NCBI RefSeq assembly: GCF_005771675.1
Contig: NZ_VAJM01000002.1
Location: forward strand, 124,001-188,000
Length of the DNA: 64,000 nt
Origin: Hymenobacter jeollabukensis
Lineage (GTDB): Bacteria > Bacteroidota > Bacteroidia > Cytophagales > Hymenobacteraceae
Direction of reading: 5' to 3'
A model generated the notes under the pieces. It saw only the letters and a list, made by a program, of their open reading frames with translations. It was not told the origin of the DNA and searched no databases. A program made the position numbers and the translations under genes. Positions 8,408 through 16,111 of the stretch are shown piece after piece (position 1 is the first letter of the stretch; each line of letters opens with the position of its first letter).

Positions 8408-8455
8408 GGTTATCCACAAAAACACGGCTTTTTGATGTGGATAAGTGGATAAGTT
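8408..8455. other. second DnaA-box cluster (candidate origin, right half)
   Basis: Directly after the stop at 8402 lie two perfect TTATCCACA boxes, at 8410-8418 (plus) and 8436-8444 (minus), and a third box with one mismatch at 8444-8452 (minus). They are followed by AT-rich sequence up to about 8475. With the cluster at 6610-7075 this gives a two-part arrangement around two genes, as in known bipartite origins where DnaA boxes flank a gene. The boxes are seen directly; the origin function is inferred. Confidence 0.55.
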
Positions 8456-8544
8456 ATTGATAGTAAAGATTACGTAATGCAAACGTAACCGTAGAAGTAC
8501 AACTCGCGTATACTTCCGGCTTCGCTGCTAAAACGGTCTGAAAC

Positions 8545-8579
8545 GAAAAAAGCCGCTCCCCAACGGGAGCGGCTTTTTT
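8545..8579. terminator. bidirectional Rho-independent terminator
   Basis: AAAAAAGCCGCTCCC and GGGAGCGGCTTTTTT form a perfect stem with A/T tails on both sides. It ends the phosphate transporter gene (minus strand) and isolates the DnaA-box cluster. Confidence 0.88.
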
Positions 8580-8603
8580 GTGGGCTAGTGCCAGCCGGAG
8601 TGG

Positions 8604-10004
8604 CTACAGCAGGGCTCGGAACAGCAGGAACAGCACGCCCGACAGCACCATGGTCACGGGCAGGGTGAGCACCCAGGCCAGGGCGATGTTGCGCACCATG
8701 GAGGGGTTCAGGTTCTTGATGCCGCGGTTGGCCACCATCGAGCCGGCAATGGCCGACGACAGCACGTGCGTGGTGGAAGCCGGCAGGTGAAACTGGGTGC
8801 TCATGCCAATCATGGCGGCGGCTACCAGTTCGGAAGAGGCGCCCTGGGCGTAGGTCAGGTGCTCCTTGCCGATTCGCTCCCCGATGGTTACCACGATGCG
8901 CTTCCAGCCCACCATGGTGCCGATGCCCAGCGACAGCGACACGATGAGGATAACCCACTTGGGGGCGTAATCGGTGAAGCCGCGCATGTTCTCGATGGCC
9001 GAGTCGTAGGTTTTGCGGTCCTGCGGGCTCAGGCTCACCCGGTCGCTGCCCATGAGCTTTTTGGCGCGGGTGTAGGTGAGCAGGATGGCGCGGCGGATCT
9101 GGAACCGGTCGGCTTCGGGCAGCTGCTTCACGTCGGTTTTGCCGGCGAAGATGCGGTCCAGCGTGGCCGTCTGCTGGTTGACTTCCTGCAGGGCCTTTTG
9201 CTCGTCGGGCGCCAGCTCGGCCACGTTCACGCGGCTCATCACCTGCTCCACCTGGGCCAGGGAGGCGCGCATGTCCAGCGGGTTCTTGCCGGCGTCGAGG
9301 GCGAACTTGAAGGGCAGGATGCCGATGAGGATGAGCATGATCAGGCCCACGCCTTTCTGCCCGTCGTTGGAGCCGTGGAAAAAGCTCACCAGCGTACAGG
9401 TCGCAATCAAAATCAGGCGAATCCAGAGAGGTGGCGGCTTGCGCTTGTGCGGCTCCTTGAATATGGCCTTGGACTTGACGAAGCGCTTGAGCACGAACAT
9501 CAGGATGATGGTGAGCGTGAAGCCGAACAAGGGGCCGACGAGCAGGGCAATGCCGGTTTCGGTGGCCTTGCTCCAGTTGACGGCCGCGCCGCTGCTGCCC
9601 GGCAGCAAGGAGAAGGCAATGCCCACGCCCAGGATGGAGCCGATGAGCGCGTGCGAGGAGGAGGCCGGAATGCCGTAGTACCAGGTGCCTACGTTCCAGA
9701 TGATGGCCGCCAGAATCAGGGCGCCCACCATGGCAATGCCGTGGTAGATGTTCTGGTCGACCAGGCTCTCGACGGGCAGCAGGTACACGATGCCCATGGC
9801 CACCCCGATACCGCCGCCGAACACGCCGATGAAGTTCCAGAACGCCGACCAGATGACGGCTACCCAGGGCCGCAGGGTATTGGTGTAAATGACGGTGGCC
9901 ACGGCGTTGGCCGTGTCGTGAAAGCCGTTGACGAATTCAAACGCGCAAGCGGCAATCAGACACACCAGCAGCAGCAGGAGCACTTGAGGCTCTAAGCCAA
10001 GCAT
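8604..10004 (-). CDS. pit: inorganic phosphate transporter, PiT family
   Basis: The 466-residue integral membrane protein has the duplicated PiT repeat: NGFHDTANAVATVIYT near the N-terminus and STQFHLPASTTHVLSSAIAGS near the C-terminus. It also has the central HGSNDGQKGVGLIMLIL signature. Two membrane blocks are separated by a cytoplasmic loop of about 100 residues (about 245-345) with helical, charged sequence (AELAPDEQKALQEVNQQ). PiT proteins import phosphate, usually as metal-phosphate with H+ or Na+. ATG start; a -7 box at 10042 (minus strand) lies 38 bases upstream. It is a single gene closed by the terminator at 8545. Confidence 0.93.
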   Translation of the reverse strand: MLGLEPQVLLLLLVCLIAACAFEFVNGFHDTANAVATVIYTNTLRPWVAVIWSAFWNFIGVFGGGIGVAMGIVYLLPVESLVDQNIYHGIAMVGALILAAIIWNVGTWYYGIPASSSHALIGSILGVGIAFSLLPGSSGAAVNWSKATETGIALLVGPLFGFTLTIILMFVLKRFVKSKAIFKEPHKRKPPPLWIRLILIATCTLVSFFHGSNDGQKGVGLIMLILIGILPFKFALDAGKNPLDMRASLAQVEQVMSRVNVAELAPDEQKALQEVNQQTATLDRIFAGKTDVKQLPEADRFQIRRAILLTYTRAKKLMGSDRVSLSPQDRKTYDSAIENMRGFTDYAPKWVILIVSLSLGIGTMVGWKRIVVTIGERIGKEHLTYAQGASSELVAAAMIGMSTQFHLPASTTHVLSSAIAGSMVANRGIKNLNPSMVRNIALAWVLTLPVTMVLSGVLFLLFRALL

Positions 10005-10041
10005 AAGGGAAAGGGTTGGTGAGCGAAGGGAAATGGGCCGC

Positions 10042-10049
10042 CAAAAGTA
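10042..10049 (-). promoter_or_regulatory. -7 promoter box TACTTTTG for the phosphate transporter
   Basis: On the minus strand the sequence reads TACTTTTG, an exact match to the Bacteroidota TAnnTTTG element, 38 bases before the start codon. The -33 element is not obvious. Confidence 0.5.
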
Positions 10050-10227
10050 CGGGCGGCAAAAAGGGGGGCAAGATTATGAAATTGTTACTGAGCGCGCTGC
10101 CCCCGGCGCCGGCGGTCAGGCCTTGTACCAAAGGTTCTGCAAAAAGTTTAACAATAGTAGCTTGCCGCGCCCGTACTTCGTGGGCGGGGCCTCGGGCGGC
10201 CGCGTGCGGCGCTTCGCATCTTCGCCC

Positions 10228-10235
10228 TACTTTTG
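10228..10235 (+). promoter_or_regulatory. -7 promoter box TACTTTTG for glyQS
   Basis: An exact TAnnTTTG match. Transcription would begin near 10242, giving a leader of about 110 bases that contains the heptamer repeat at 10244-10334. Confidence 0.5.
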
Positions 10236-10243
10236 CCCCTGAT

Positions 10244-10334
10244 TTAGAACTCGGAGCTTGGAGCTGAGAACCAGGAAGCCGCCGGCCGCTAGCTGGCCAG
10301 TTGGTTTATCTGCTCAGAAGCTCTCCGTTCTAAG
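10244..10334 (+). repeat. heptamer-periodic leader repeat with inverted copy upstream of glyQS
   Basis: From 10244 the sequence runs in 7-base units (TTAGAAC, TCGGAGC, TTGGAGC, TGAGAAC). An approximate reverse-complement copy occupies 10310-10334 (CTGCTCA, GAAGCTC, TCCGTTC, TAAG). The two could pair imperfectly in the glyQS leader. It has the same period-7 design as the element at 7798. I see no T-box features (Bacteroidota generally lack them). Confidence 0.5.
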
Positions 10335-10354
10335 CCCTCATTTTCTATACCTGC

Positions 10355-11875
10355 ATGAGCAAGCCCGCGCAATCCGCCGCCAATACCACCGAAGGCACCC
10401 TGGCCGACATCGTTTCGCACGCCAAGGAATACGGCTTCGTGTTCCCCTCCTCCGAAATCTACGACGGTCTGGCCGCCGTGTACGACTACGGCCCCAACGG
10501 CGTGGAGCTGAAAAACAACCTGAAGCAGCTCTGGTGGAAGGCCATGACTCAGCTCAACCAGAACGTGGTGGGCATCGACGCGGCCATCTTTATGCACCCG
10601 ACCACCTGGAAAGCCTCCGGCCACGTCGACGGCTTCTCCGACCCGCTCATCGACAACCTCGACAGCAAAAAGCGCTACCGCGCCGACGTGCTGGTGGAGG
10701 AAAAAGCCGCCGAGTACGAAAAAGCCGGCGACCAGCAGCGCGCCGACGCCCTGCTGGCCGAGCTGGGCCGCCTGCTGACGGAGAATGACCTGCCGGGCGT
10801 CAAGCAGCTCATCATCGACGAGAAAATCCTCTGCCCGATCAGCAAAACCGGCAACTGGACCGACGTGCGCCAGTTCAACCTGATGTTCTCGACGCAGATG
10901 GGCGCCGTGGCCGAGGGCTCCAGCGAAATTTACCTGCGCCCCGAAACGGCTCAGGGCATCTTCGTCAACTTCCTGAACGTGCAGAAATCGGCCCGGCAGA
11001 AGGTGCCGTTCGGCATTGCCCAGATCGGCAAGGCTTTCCGCAACGAAATCGTGGCCCGGCAGTTCATCTTCCGCATGCGGGAGTTTGAGCAGATGGAAAT
11101 GCAGTTCTTCGTGCGCCCCGGCACCGAAAACGAGTGGTACCAGCACTGGAAAGCCGCCCGCCGCCGCTGGCACGAAGTAATGGGCCTGCCCGCCGACAAG
11201 CTGCGCTTCCACGACCACGAAAAGCTGGCCCACTACGCCAAAGCCGCCGTCGACATCGAGTTTGAATTCCCCTTCGGCTTCAAGGAAATCGAGGGCATCC
11301 ACTCCCGCTCCGACTTCGACCTGACCCAGCACCAGCAGTACAGCCGCAAAAAGCAGCAGTACTTCGACAACGACGTGAACCCCGAAACCGGCAAGCCCTA
11401 CGGCAACTACGTGCCCTTCGTGGTGGAAACCTCCGTGGGCGCCGACCGCCTGTTCCTGGCCACGCTCTGCCAGGCGTTTCAGGAAGAAACCATCGTGGAG
11501 GGCGAAGGCGAGGAGCAGAAAACCAAGACCCGCAAGCTGCTGCGCCTGCACCCGGCCGTGGCGCCGGTGAAGGCCGCCATCTTCCCGCTGGTGAAAAAGG
11601 ACGGGCTGCCCGAAAAGGCCAACGAAATCTACAACTCGTTGCGCTACGACTTCCGCCTGGTGGTGGAGGAGAAGGACAGCATCGGCACGCGCTACACCCG
11701 TCAGGACCTCATCGGCACCCCGTTCTGCATTGCCGTCGACCACCAGACGCTGGAAGACGACACCGTGACGGTGCGCCACCGCGACTCCCGCGAGCAGACG
11801 CGCATGCCCATTTCGGCCCTGCGCGGCTACATTGGCGAGGCGGTGAGCCTCTCGCGCATCTTCGAGCAGCTGTAG
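10355..11875 (+). CDS. glyQS: glycine--tRNA ligase, single-chain (dimeric) type
   Basis: The 506-residue class II synthetase is of the alpha2, eukaryote/archaea-like type used by Bacteroidota, not the alpha2beta2 form. The N-terminus has VFPSSEIYDGLAAVYDYGP. Class II motif 2 appears as FRNEIVARQFIFRMREFEQ after RPETAQGIFVNF, and motif 3 is near the end in GTRYTRQDLIGTPFCIAVD. The C-terminal anticodon-binding domain (residues about 400-500) includes VAPVKAAIFPL. It charges tRNA-Gly with glycine. ATG start, typical length. It is monocistronic between its own promoter (10228) and terminator (11896). Confidence 0.97.
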   Translation: MSKPAQSAANTTEGTLADIVSHAKEYGFVFPSSEIYDGLAAVYDYGPNGVELKNNLKQLWWKAMTQLNQNVVGIDAAIFMHPTTWKASGHVDGFSDPLIDNLDSKKRYRADVLVEEKAAEYEKAGDQQRADALLAELGRLLTENDLPGVKQLIIDEKILCPISKTGNWTDVRQFNLMFSTQMGAVAEGSSEIYLRPETAQGIFVNFLNVQKSARQKVPFGIAQIGKAFRNEIVARQFIFRMREFEQMEMQFFVRPGTENEWYQHWKAARRRWHEVMGLPADKLRFHDHEKLAHYAKAAVDIEFEFPFGFKEIEGIHSRSDFDLTQHQQYSRKKQQYFDNDVNPETGKPYGNYVPFVVETSVGADRLFLATLCQAFQEETIVEGEGEEQKTKTRKLLRLHPAVAPVKAAIFPLVKKDGLPEKANEIYNSLRYDFRLVVEEKDSIGTRYTRQDLIGTPFCIAVDHQTLEDDTVTVRHRDSREQTRMPISALRGYIGEAVSLSRIFEQL

Positions 11876-11895
11876 TACTGCAACGGCGCAACTGG

Positions 11896-11937
11896 GCCCC
11901 GGTCATTCCCTCTACAGGGCAGTGACCGGGGCTTTTT
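11896..11937 (+). terminator. Rho-independent terminator of glyQS
   Basis: GCCCCGGTCA and TGACCGGGGC arms enclose a loop of about 14 bases and are followed by TTTTTA, 20 bases after the stop codon. Confidence 0.82.
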
Positions 11938-12117
11938 ATATAACCAGTTGCCAAGATGGTTCAATTATTCGCAGACTGCGTATCTCATAATTTTAACTGC
12001 GCAGCTGTAGAAAGTCTGTAATAATGCGTCGAAGAGTGGGCCGAATGGTCGAGTAGGCAGGTTTTTTGCAGGGCGGGTGGCCGTTTCTGGCGTAGCTATA
12101 AAGTCTTCAAAGACAAG

Positions 12118-12125
12118 TAGCTTTG
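12118..12125 (+). promoter_or_regulatory. -7 promoter box TAGCTTTG upstream of the T9SS-type protein
   Basis: An exact TAnnTTTG match, 30 bases before ATG 12155. Its position supports 12155 rather than the upstream in-frame start at 12077 as the true start. Confidence 0.5.
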
Positions 12126-12154
12126 CTTGTATTGGGTACCATTTTCACTTGCTT

Positions 12155-15100
12155 ATGCAAACAACTACACTCTTGAAAGGCCGTTCTATAACGGCTGTAT
12201 TGGGCTGTGCGGTGGGCCTGCTGGCCGCTTGGCTACCGGGCCCGTCGGCGCAGGCACAGAGTCTCAAGGCACCCCTCGCCGCCCGGGCAGGTACCGCGGT
12301 AGCACCTCCCCCCAGCACCTGGCAGTTCGTGCAGAATCGTACCCAGTGGCCCTCCCAGGTGCAGTACGCCGTGGACGTGCCGATGGGCCGCCTGTATTTG
12401 GAGAAAAACCGGCTGACGCACTCCTTGGTGGACGTGGCGGCGCTGGAGGAAAAGCATCATCACCCCGAGAAAAAGACCAAAATCAAGGGCCACGCCTACG
12501 CCGTGAGCTTCGTGGGGGCCAACGCCAATCCGACGCTGCAAACGGGCGAGCAATCGGCCACGCGCTACAACTACTTCCTCGGCAATGACCCCAAGAAGTG
12601 GGCCAGCGACGTGGCCGCGTTCAGCAACGTGCGCTATAAGGAGCTGTACCCCGGCACCGACCTGTTCGTGTACGGCCGCCCCGACGCGCTGGAATACGAC
12701 TTCGAGCTGGCCGTGGGGGCCGACCCCGGCCGCATCCAGCTGCGTTACGAAGGCGCCGATAAGCTGAGCCTGGGCGAAAAAGGCACCCTGCGCATTGCTA
12801 CCTCGGTGGGCGAGGTGGTGGAGCAGCATCCGTACGCTTACCAGCTGGTGAAGGGCAAAAAGCAGGAAGTGCCCTGCGAGTTTCGCCTGAACGGCGACCA
12901 GGTGTCGTTCGTGCTGCCGCGCGGCTACGACAAGCGCCAGCCACTCGTTATCGACCCGGTACTGGTGTACTCCACGTATTCGGGGTCCGGCGCCGACAAC
13001 TGGGGCTACACAGCTACCTACGATACGCTCGGCAACCTGTACTCAGGCGGAATTGTGCAGTCGGGTAGCTACCCGACCACGCTTGGGGCCTTCGACACCT
13101 CGCACAATGGTGGCTGGGACATGGGCATCATGAAGTTCAACCCCGCTGCGGCCACCGGGGCCGCCTCGCGCGTGTACGTCACCTACGTCGGTAGCGACGA
13201 GGACGACCGCCCGCACAGCCTGGTGGTGGACCACGCGGGCGACCTGATCATTCTCGGCACGACTCAGGAACCGTTGACTTCTACTTCCAACTACCCTACG
13301 ACCACGACGGGGTATGACCGCACGTACAACGGCGGCAACGCCGATATTGTAGTGACCAAGCTCAACAGTACGGGTAGTGCTCTGATAGGTTCCACTTTCC
13401 TCGGCGGCAGCCTGAGCGACGGGCAGAACGATATCGGAGACGCTTTGCGGGCGAATTACGGCGACCAATACCGCGGCGACGTGACGGTGGACAGCCAGAA
13501 CAACATTTACTTGGCCTCGGTCACTTTCTCCACCGACTTTCCCAGCGCTGCTGGTTTTCAGAGCCAGCACGGTGGGGGCGGCAAAGACGGCGTGGTAGCC
13601 AAATTCAATTCCAACCTAAGCTCTCTGGTGTGGAGCTCTTTCCTGGGTGGTTCGGGCAACGATGCTGCTTATTCCCTACAGCTGGATGCCTCCAACAACA
13701 TATTCGTGGCCGGTGGTACTTCGAGCACGAACTTTCCCGGAACGGGATTTAGCTACCAATCCGGCTACCGCGGCGGCACCGCCGATGGCTTTGTGGCGCG
13801 CATCAGCAATACGGGCAGCACGCTAGTAAAAGCCACCCACCTTGGTACGGGCAATTACGACCAGGTGTACTTCGTGCAGCTGGATGCCAGCTCCAACGTG
13901 TACGTGTTTGGCCAAACGTCCGGCACTTATCCGGTCACCAACGGGGCCTACGCCAACTTCAACAGTCGGCAGTTTATTCACAAGCTGAATTCCTCCTTAA
14001 CCGCCTCCCTGATGTCGACCACCATCGGCAACGGCAACGTGGCGAGCAACATGTCGCCAACGGCCTTCTTGGTGGACAACTGCGGGCAGATTCTGTTGTC
14101 GGGTTGGGGCGGTGGCGCTCAAGGTGGCGGGAGCACCATCATAGGTATGCCCCGTACCCCCGATGCGCTGCCCATCAACCCTACCACCTCCGGCGACTAT
14201 TTTTATATCATGCAACTGTCGGCCAACGCAGGAAGCCTCGTGTACGGCACGTATTTCGGCAACGGCGGTTCGCACGTAGATGGCGGTACCAGCCGCTTCG
14301 ACAAGAAGGGTGTCATTTACCAGTCGATGTGCAACAGCAATAGCACCAGCCCGCGCATCACTACCACTGCCAACGCCTGGTCGCAGAACCCTGGCAGCAG
14401 CTGGAACAACGCTGCCTTCAAAATGGACGTGTTGCAGCTCAGCCCGAACTTCATCCAGTCGAACACGCCCACCGGGGCGGCCATCAACCGGGGTTGCGCG
14501 CCGCTGACGGTGTACTTCCGCCGGCCGGTGGTGAACGGCACCGGCGTGCAGTGGAACTTCGGCAACGGCCAGACCAGCACCACCAGTGGCGTGGTTTCGA
14601 CCGTATACAACCAACCGGGCCGCTACCCGGTGCGCCTGACGGTGCTCGACTCGACGGGCTGCCTGCAGAGCGTGTCGCGCACGGATACCGTGGTGGTGGT
14701 GGCGACGCCGCAGACGAGCCTAGGCAACGATGTGGACATCTGCCCCGGCGCATCAGTGCAGCTGCAAGCCACGGCCACCGGAGCCGCTGCAACGGGCGTG
14801 ACGTACACCTGGTCGCCGGCCCAAGGGCTGAACACCACCACCGGCGTGCGCGTAACGGCTCAGCCCACCGCTACCACCACCTACATCGTGCGGGCCAACA
14901 ACGGCACCTGCGAAAAGCTCGATACCATCGTGGTGAAAGTGGGCGTAACGCCCCAAATTCGGATTGCGGCCAGCGAAACCAACGTCTTCACCGGGGCGCC
15001 CGTCACCTTCACCAACACCACGCAGGGCGCTACCCGCGTATCGTGGGACTTCGGCGACGGCCAGACCAGCACCGAAACGTCGCCTGCCCACGCCTACGAG

Positions 15101-15424
15101 CAGCCGAACACCTACCGCGTCGAGCTGACCGCGTTTTACGGCAACAACTGCCAGGTGAAGCAGACGATGCAAATCACGGTACGGCGCTTCGATCTGCCCA
15201 ACATCATCACGCCCGACGGCGACGGCAAAAACGACACGTTCAAGCCGTTCGTAAGCTTCCAGCCGGTCGACCTCAAGGTGTTCAACCGCTGGGGCAAAAA
15301 GGTATTTGAGCAAAGCGGCTACAACGGGAGCTGGGGCGCCGATGCCGCGCCCGGCACCTACTACTACCTGCTGACCGGCACGGACGGCCAGTCCTGGAAA
15401 GGGACGGTGGAAGTGTCGCGCTAA
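12155..15424 (+). CDS. large secreted SBBP/PKD protein with gliding-motility (T9SS type B, CHU_C) tail
   Basis: The 1089-residue protein starts with a signal peptide (hydrophobic core in AVLGCAVGLLAAWLPG, cut near SAQAQ). A conserved N-terminal domain (WQFVQNRTQWPSQVQYA) is followed by a run of SBBP beta-propeller-type repeats at about 260-700, recognisable by DASNNIFVAGGTSSTNFPG-like units. A first PKD domain (about 768-850, VQWNFGNGQTS), an Ig-like module, and a second PKD (about 942-1010, VSWDFGDGQTST) come next. Residues 1012-1089 form the CHU_C domain (NIITPDGDGKNDTFKP, VFNRWGKKVF) that directs secretion by the type IX system and surface attachment. The role is probably adhesion or a cell-surface structure. 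It is monocistronic. Confidence 0.92.
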   Translation: MQTTTLLKGRSITAVLGCAVGLLAAWLPGPSAQAQSLKAPLAARAGTAVAPPPSTWQFVQNRTQWPSQVQYAVDVPMGRLYLEKNRLTHSLVDVAALEEKHHHPEKKTKIKGHAYAVSFVGANANPTLQTGEQSATRYNYFLGNDPKKWASDVAAFSNVRYKELYPGTDLFVYGRPDALEYDFELAVGADPGRIQLRYEGADKLSLGEKGTLRIATSVGEVVEQHPYAYQLVKGKKQEVPCEFRLNGDQVSFVLPRGYDKRQPLVIDPVLVYSTYSGSGADNWGYTATYDTLGNLYSGGIVQSGSYPTTLGAFDTSHNGGWDMGIMKFNPAAATGAASRVYVTYVGSDEDDRPHSLVVDHAGDLIILGTTQEPLTSTSNYPTTTTGYDRTYNGGNADIVVTKLNSTGSALIGSTFLGGSLSDGQNDIGDALRANYGDQYRGDVTVDSQNNIYLASVTFSTDFPSAAGFQSQHGGGGKDGVVAKFNSNLSSLVWSSFLGGSGNDAAYSLQLDASNNIFVAGGTSSTNFPGTGFSYQSGYRGGTADGFVARISNTGSTLVKATHLGTGNYDQVYFVQLDASSNVYVFGQTSGTYPVTNGAYANFNSRQFIHKLNSSLTASLMSTTIGNGNVASNMSPTAFLVDNCGQILLSGWGGGAQGGGSTIIGMPRTPDALPINPTTSGDYFYIMQLSANAGSLVYGTYFGNGGSHVDGGTSRFDKKGVIYQSMCNSNSTSPRITTTANAWSQNPGSSWNNAAFKMDVLQLSPNFIQSNTPTGAAINRGCAPLTVYFRRPVVNGTGVQWNFGNGQTSTTSGVVSTVYNQPGRYPVRLTVLDSTGCLQSVSRTDTVVVVATPQTSLGNDVDICPGASVQLQATATGAAATGVTYTWSPAQGLNTTTGVRVTAQPTATTTYIVRANNGTCEKLDTIVVKVGVTPQIRIAASETNVFTGAPVTFTNTTQGATRVSWDFGDGQTSTETSPAHAYEQPNTYRVELTAFYGNNCQVKQTMQITVRRFDLPNIITPDGDGKNDTFKPFVSFQPVDLKVFNRWGKKVFEQSGYNGSWGADAAPGTYYYLLTGTDGQSWKGTVEVSR

Positions 15425-15444
15425 GCACCATCAGCTACCAGCAG

Positions 15445-15477
15445 AAAAGGCCCCGGATGAGCGTCCGGGGCCTTTTT
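15445..15477. terminator. bidirectional terminator between convergent genes
   Basis: AAAAGGCCCCGGA and TCCGGGGCCTTTTT form a near-perfect stem with A and T tails on the two sides, between the stops at 15424 (plus) and 15497 (minus). Confidence 0.85.
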
Positions 15478-15496
15478 CATGATCGAGCGGCAGAAC

Positions 15497-15901
15497 TTAG
15501 CGACCGTTCAGCCAGGCCGTGGCTTCGCGACGGGAGGTGAAGTAATTGAACTCCACCTGCTCGGGCATGAGCGTGGTGCCGCTGATGGGACAGTTGCTGA
15601 TCTGGTACTGATACTGCCCCTCGCTGAGCACTGCCGCAATGAACACCGGCCGGGCCACGCGGGCGGGCAGGTGCGCCTGCAGCGGCTCCACCAGCCACTG
15701 CTCGTGGTCGTCGGAAGAGGGGGCGTTGCGTTTCAGGTCGAGCAGCAGCTTGCCCACGTTCTTGGTCAGCATTTCCTGCAGGGCGCATTGGTAAGCCTGC
15801 CCGAAGGAAAGGTCAAGATGGGTAGCGTTAAAGCTCAGATGCAGCATTTCATCGGCCGCGTGGTAGGTCAACGAAGCCGCTGGTGAGTAGAAAATGGTCA
15901 T
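15497..15901 (-). CDS. hypothetical protein, possible SpoIIAA/STAS-like fold
   Basis: The 134-residue soluble protein opens MTIFYSPAASLTYHAADEML and contains a middle strand GKLLLDLKRNAP. It ends with NYFTSRREATAWLNGR, a C-terminus often seen in small SpoIIAA-like proteins of Bacteroidota (strand, then a helix rich in E-A-x-x-W-L). That resemblance is the only basis for the fold suggestion. There are no catalytic residues to point to. ATG start. The upstream 200 bases also serve the divergent exporter gene at 16112. Confidence 0.6.
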   Translation of the reverse strand: MTIFYSPAASLTYHAADEMLHLSFNATHLDLSFGQAYQCALQEMLTKNVGKLLLDLKRNAPSSDDHEQWLVEPLQAHLPARVARPVFIAAVLSEGQYQYQISNCPISGTTLMPEQVEFNYFTSRREATAWLNGR

Positions 15902-16080
15902 CGAAGGCAGGAGCCGCCGGGAACGGTGAACGGTGGTAAGCAGGGCGCGGGAATGGCGGCGGCAAAATTTACAGCCATATACGCGGATTTTAACATAGTG
16001 AGTTACAGATACTTGTATAAATAGTTGATTTTCTGGTTCGGGTGCTATTTCCCCGGAAAATTCCCGCGAATGTCAATGCG

Positions 16081-16088
16081 TACCTTTG
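16081..16088 (+). promoter_or_regulatory. -7 promoter box TACCTTTG for the RND/MMPL exporter
   Basis: An exact TAnnTTTG match, 24 bases before ATG 16112, in the AT-richer spacer between divergent genes. No clear -33 TTTG is seen. Confidence 0.5.
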
Positions 16089-16111
16089 CCCCAATTTTTC
16101 TGCTGTAGCCG

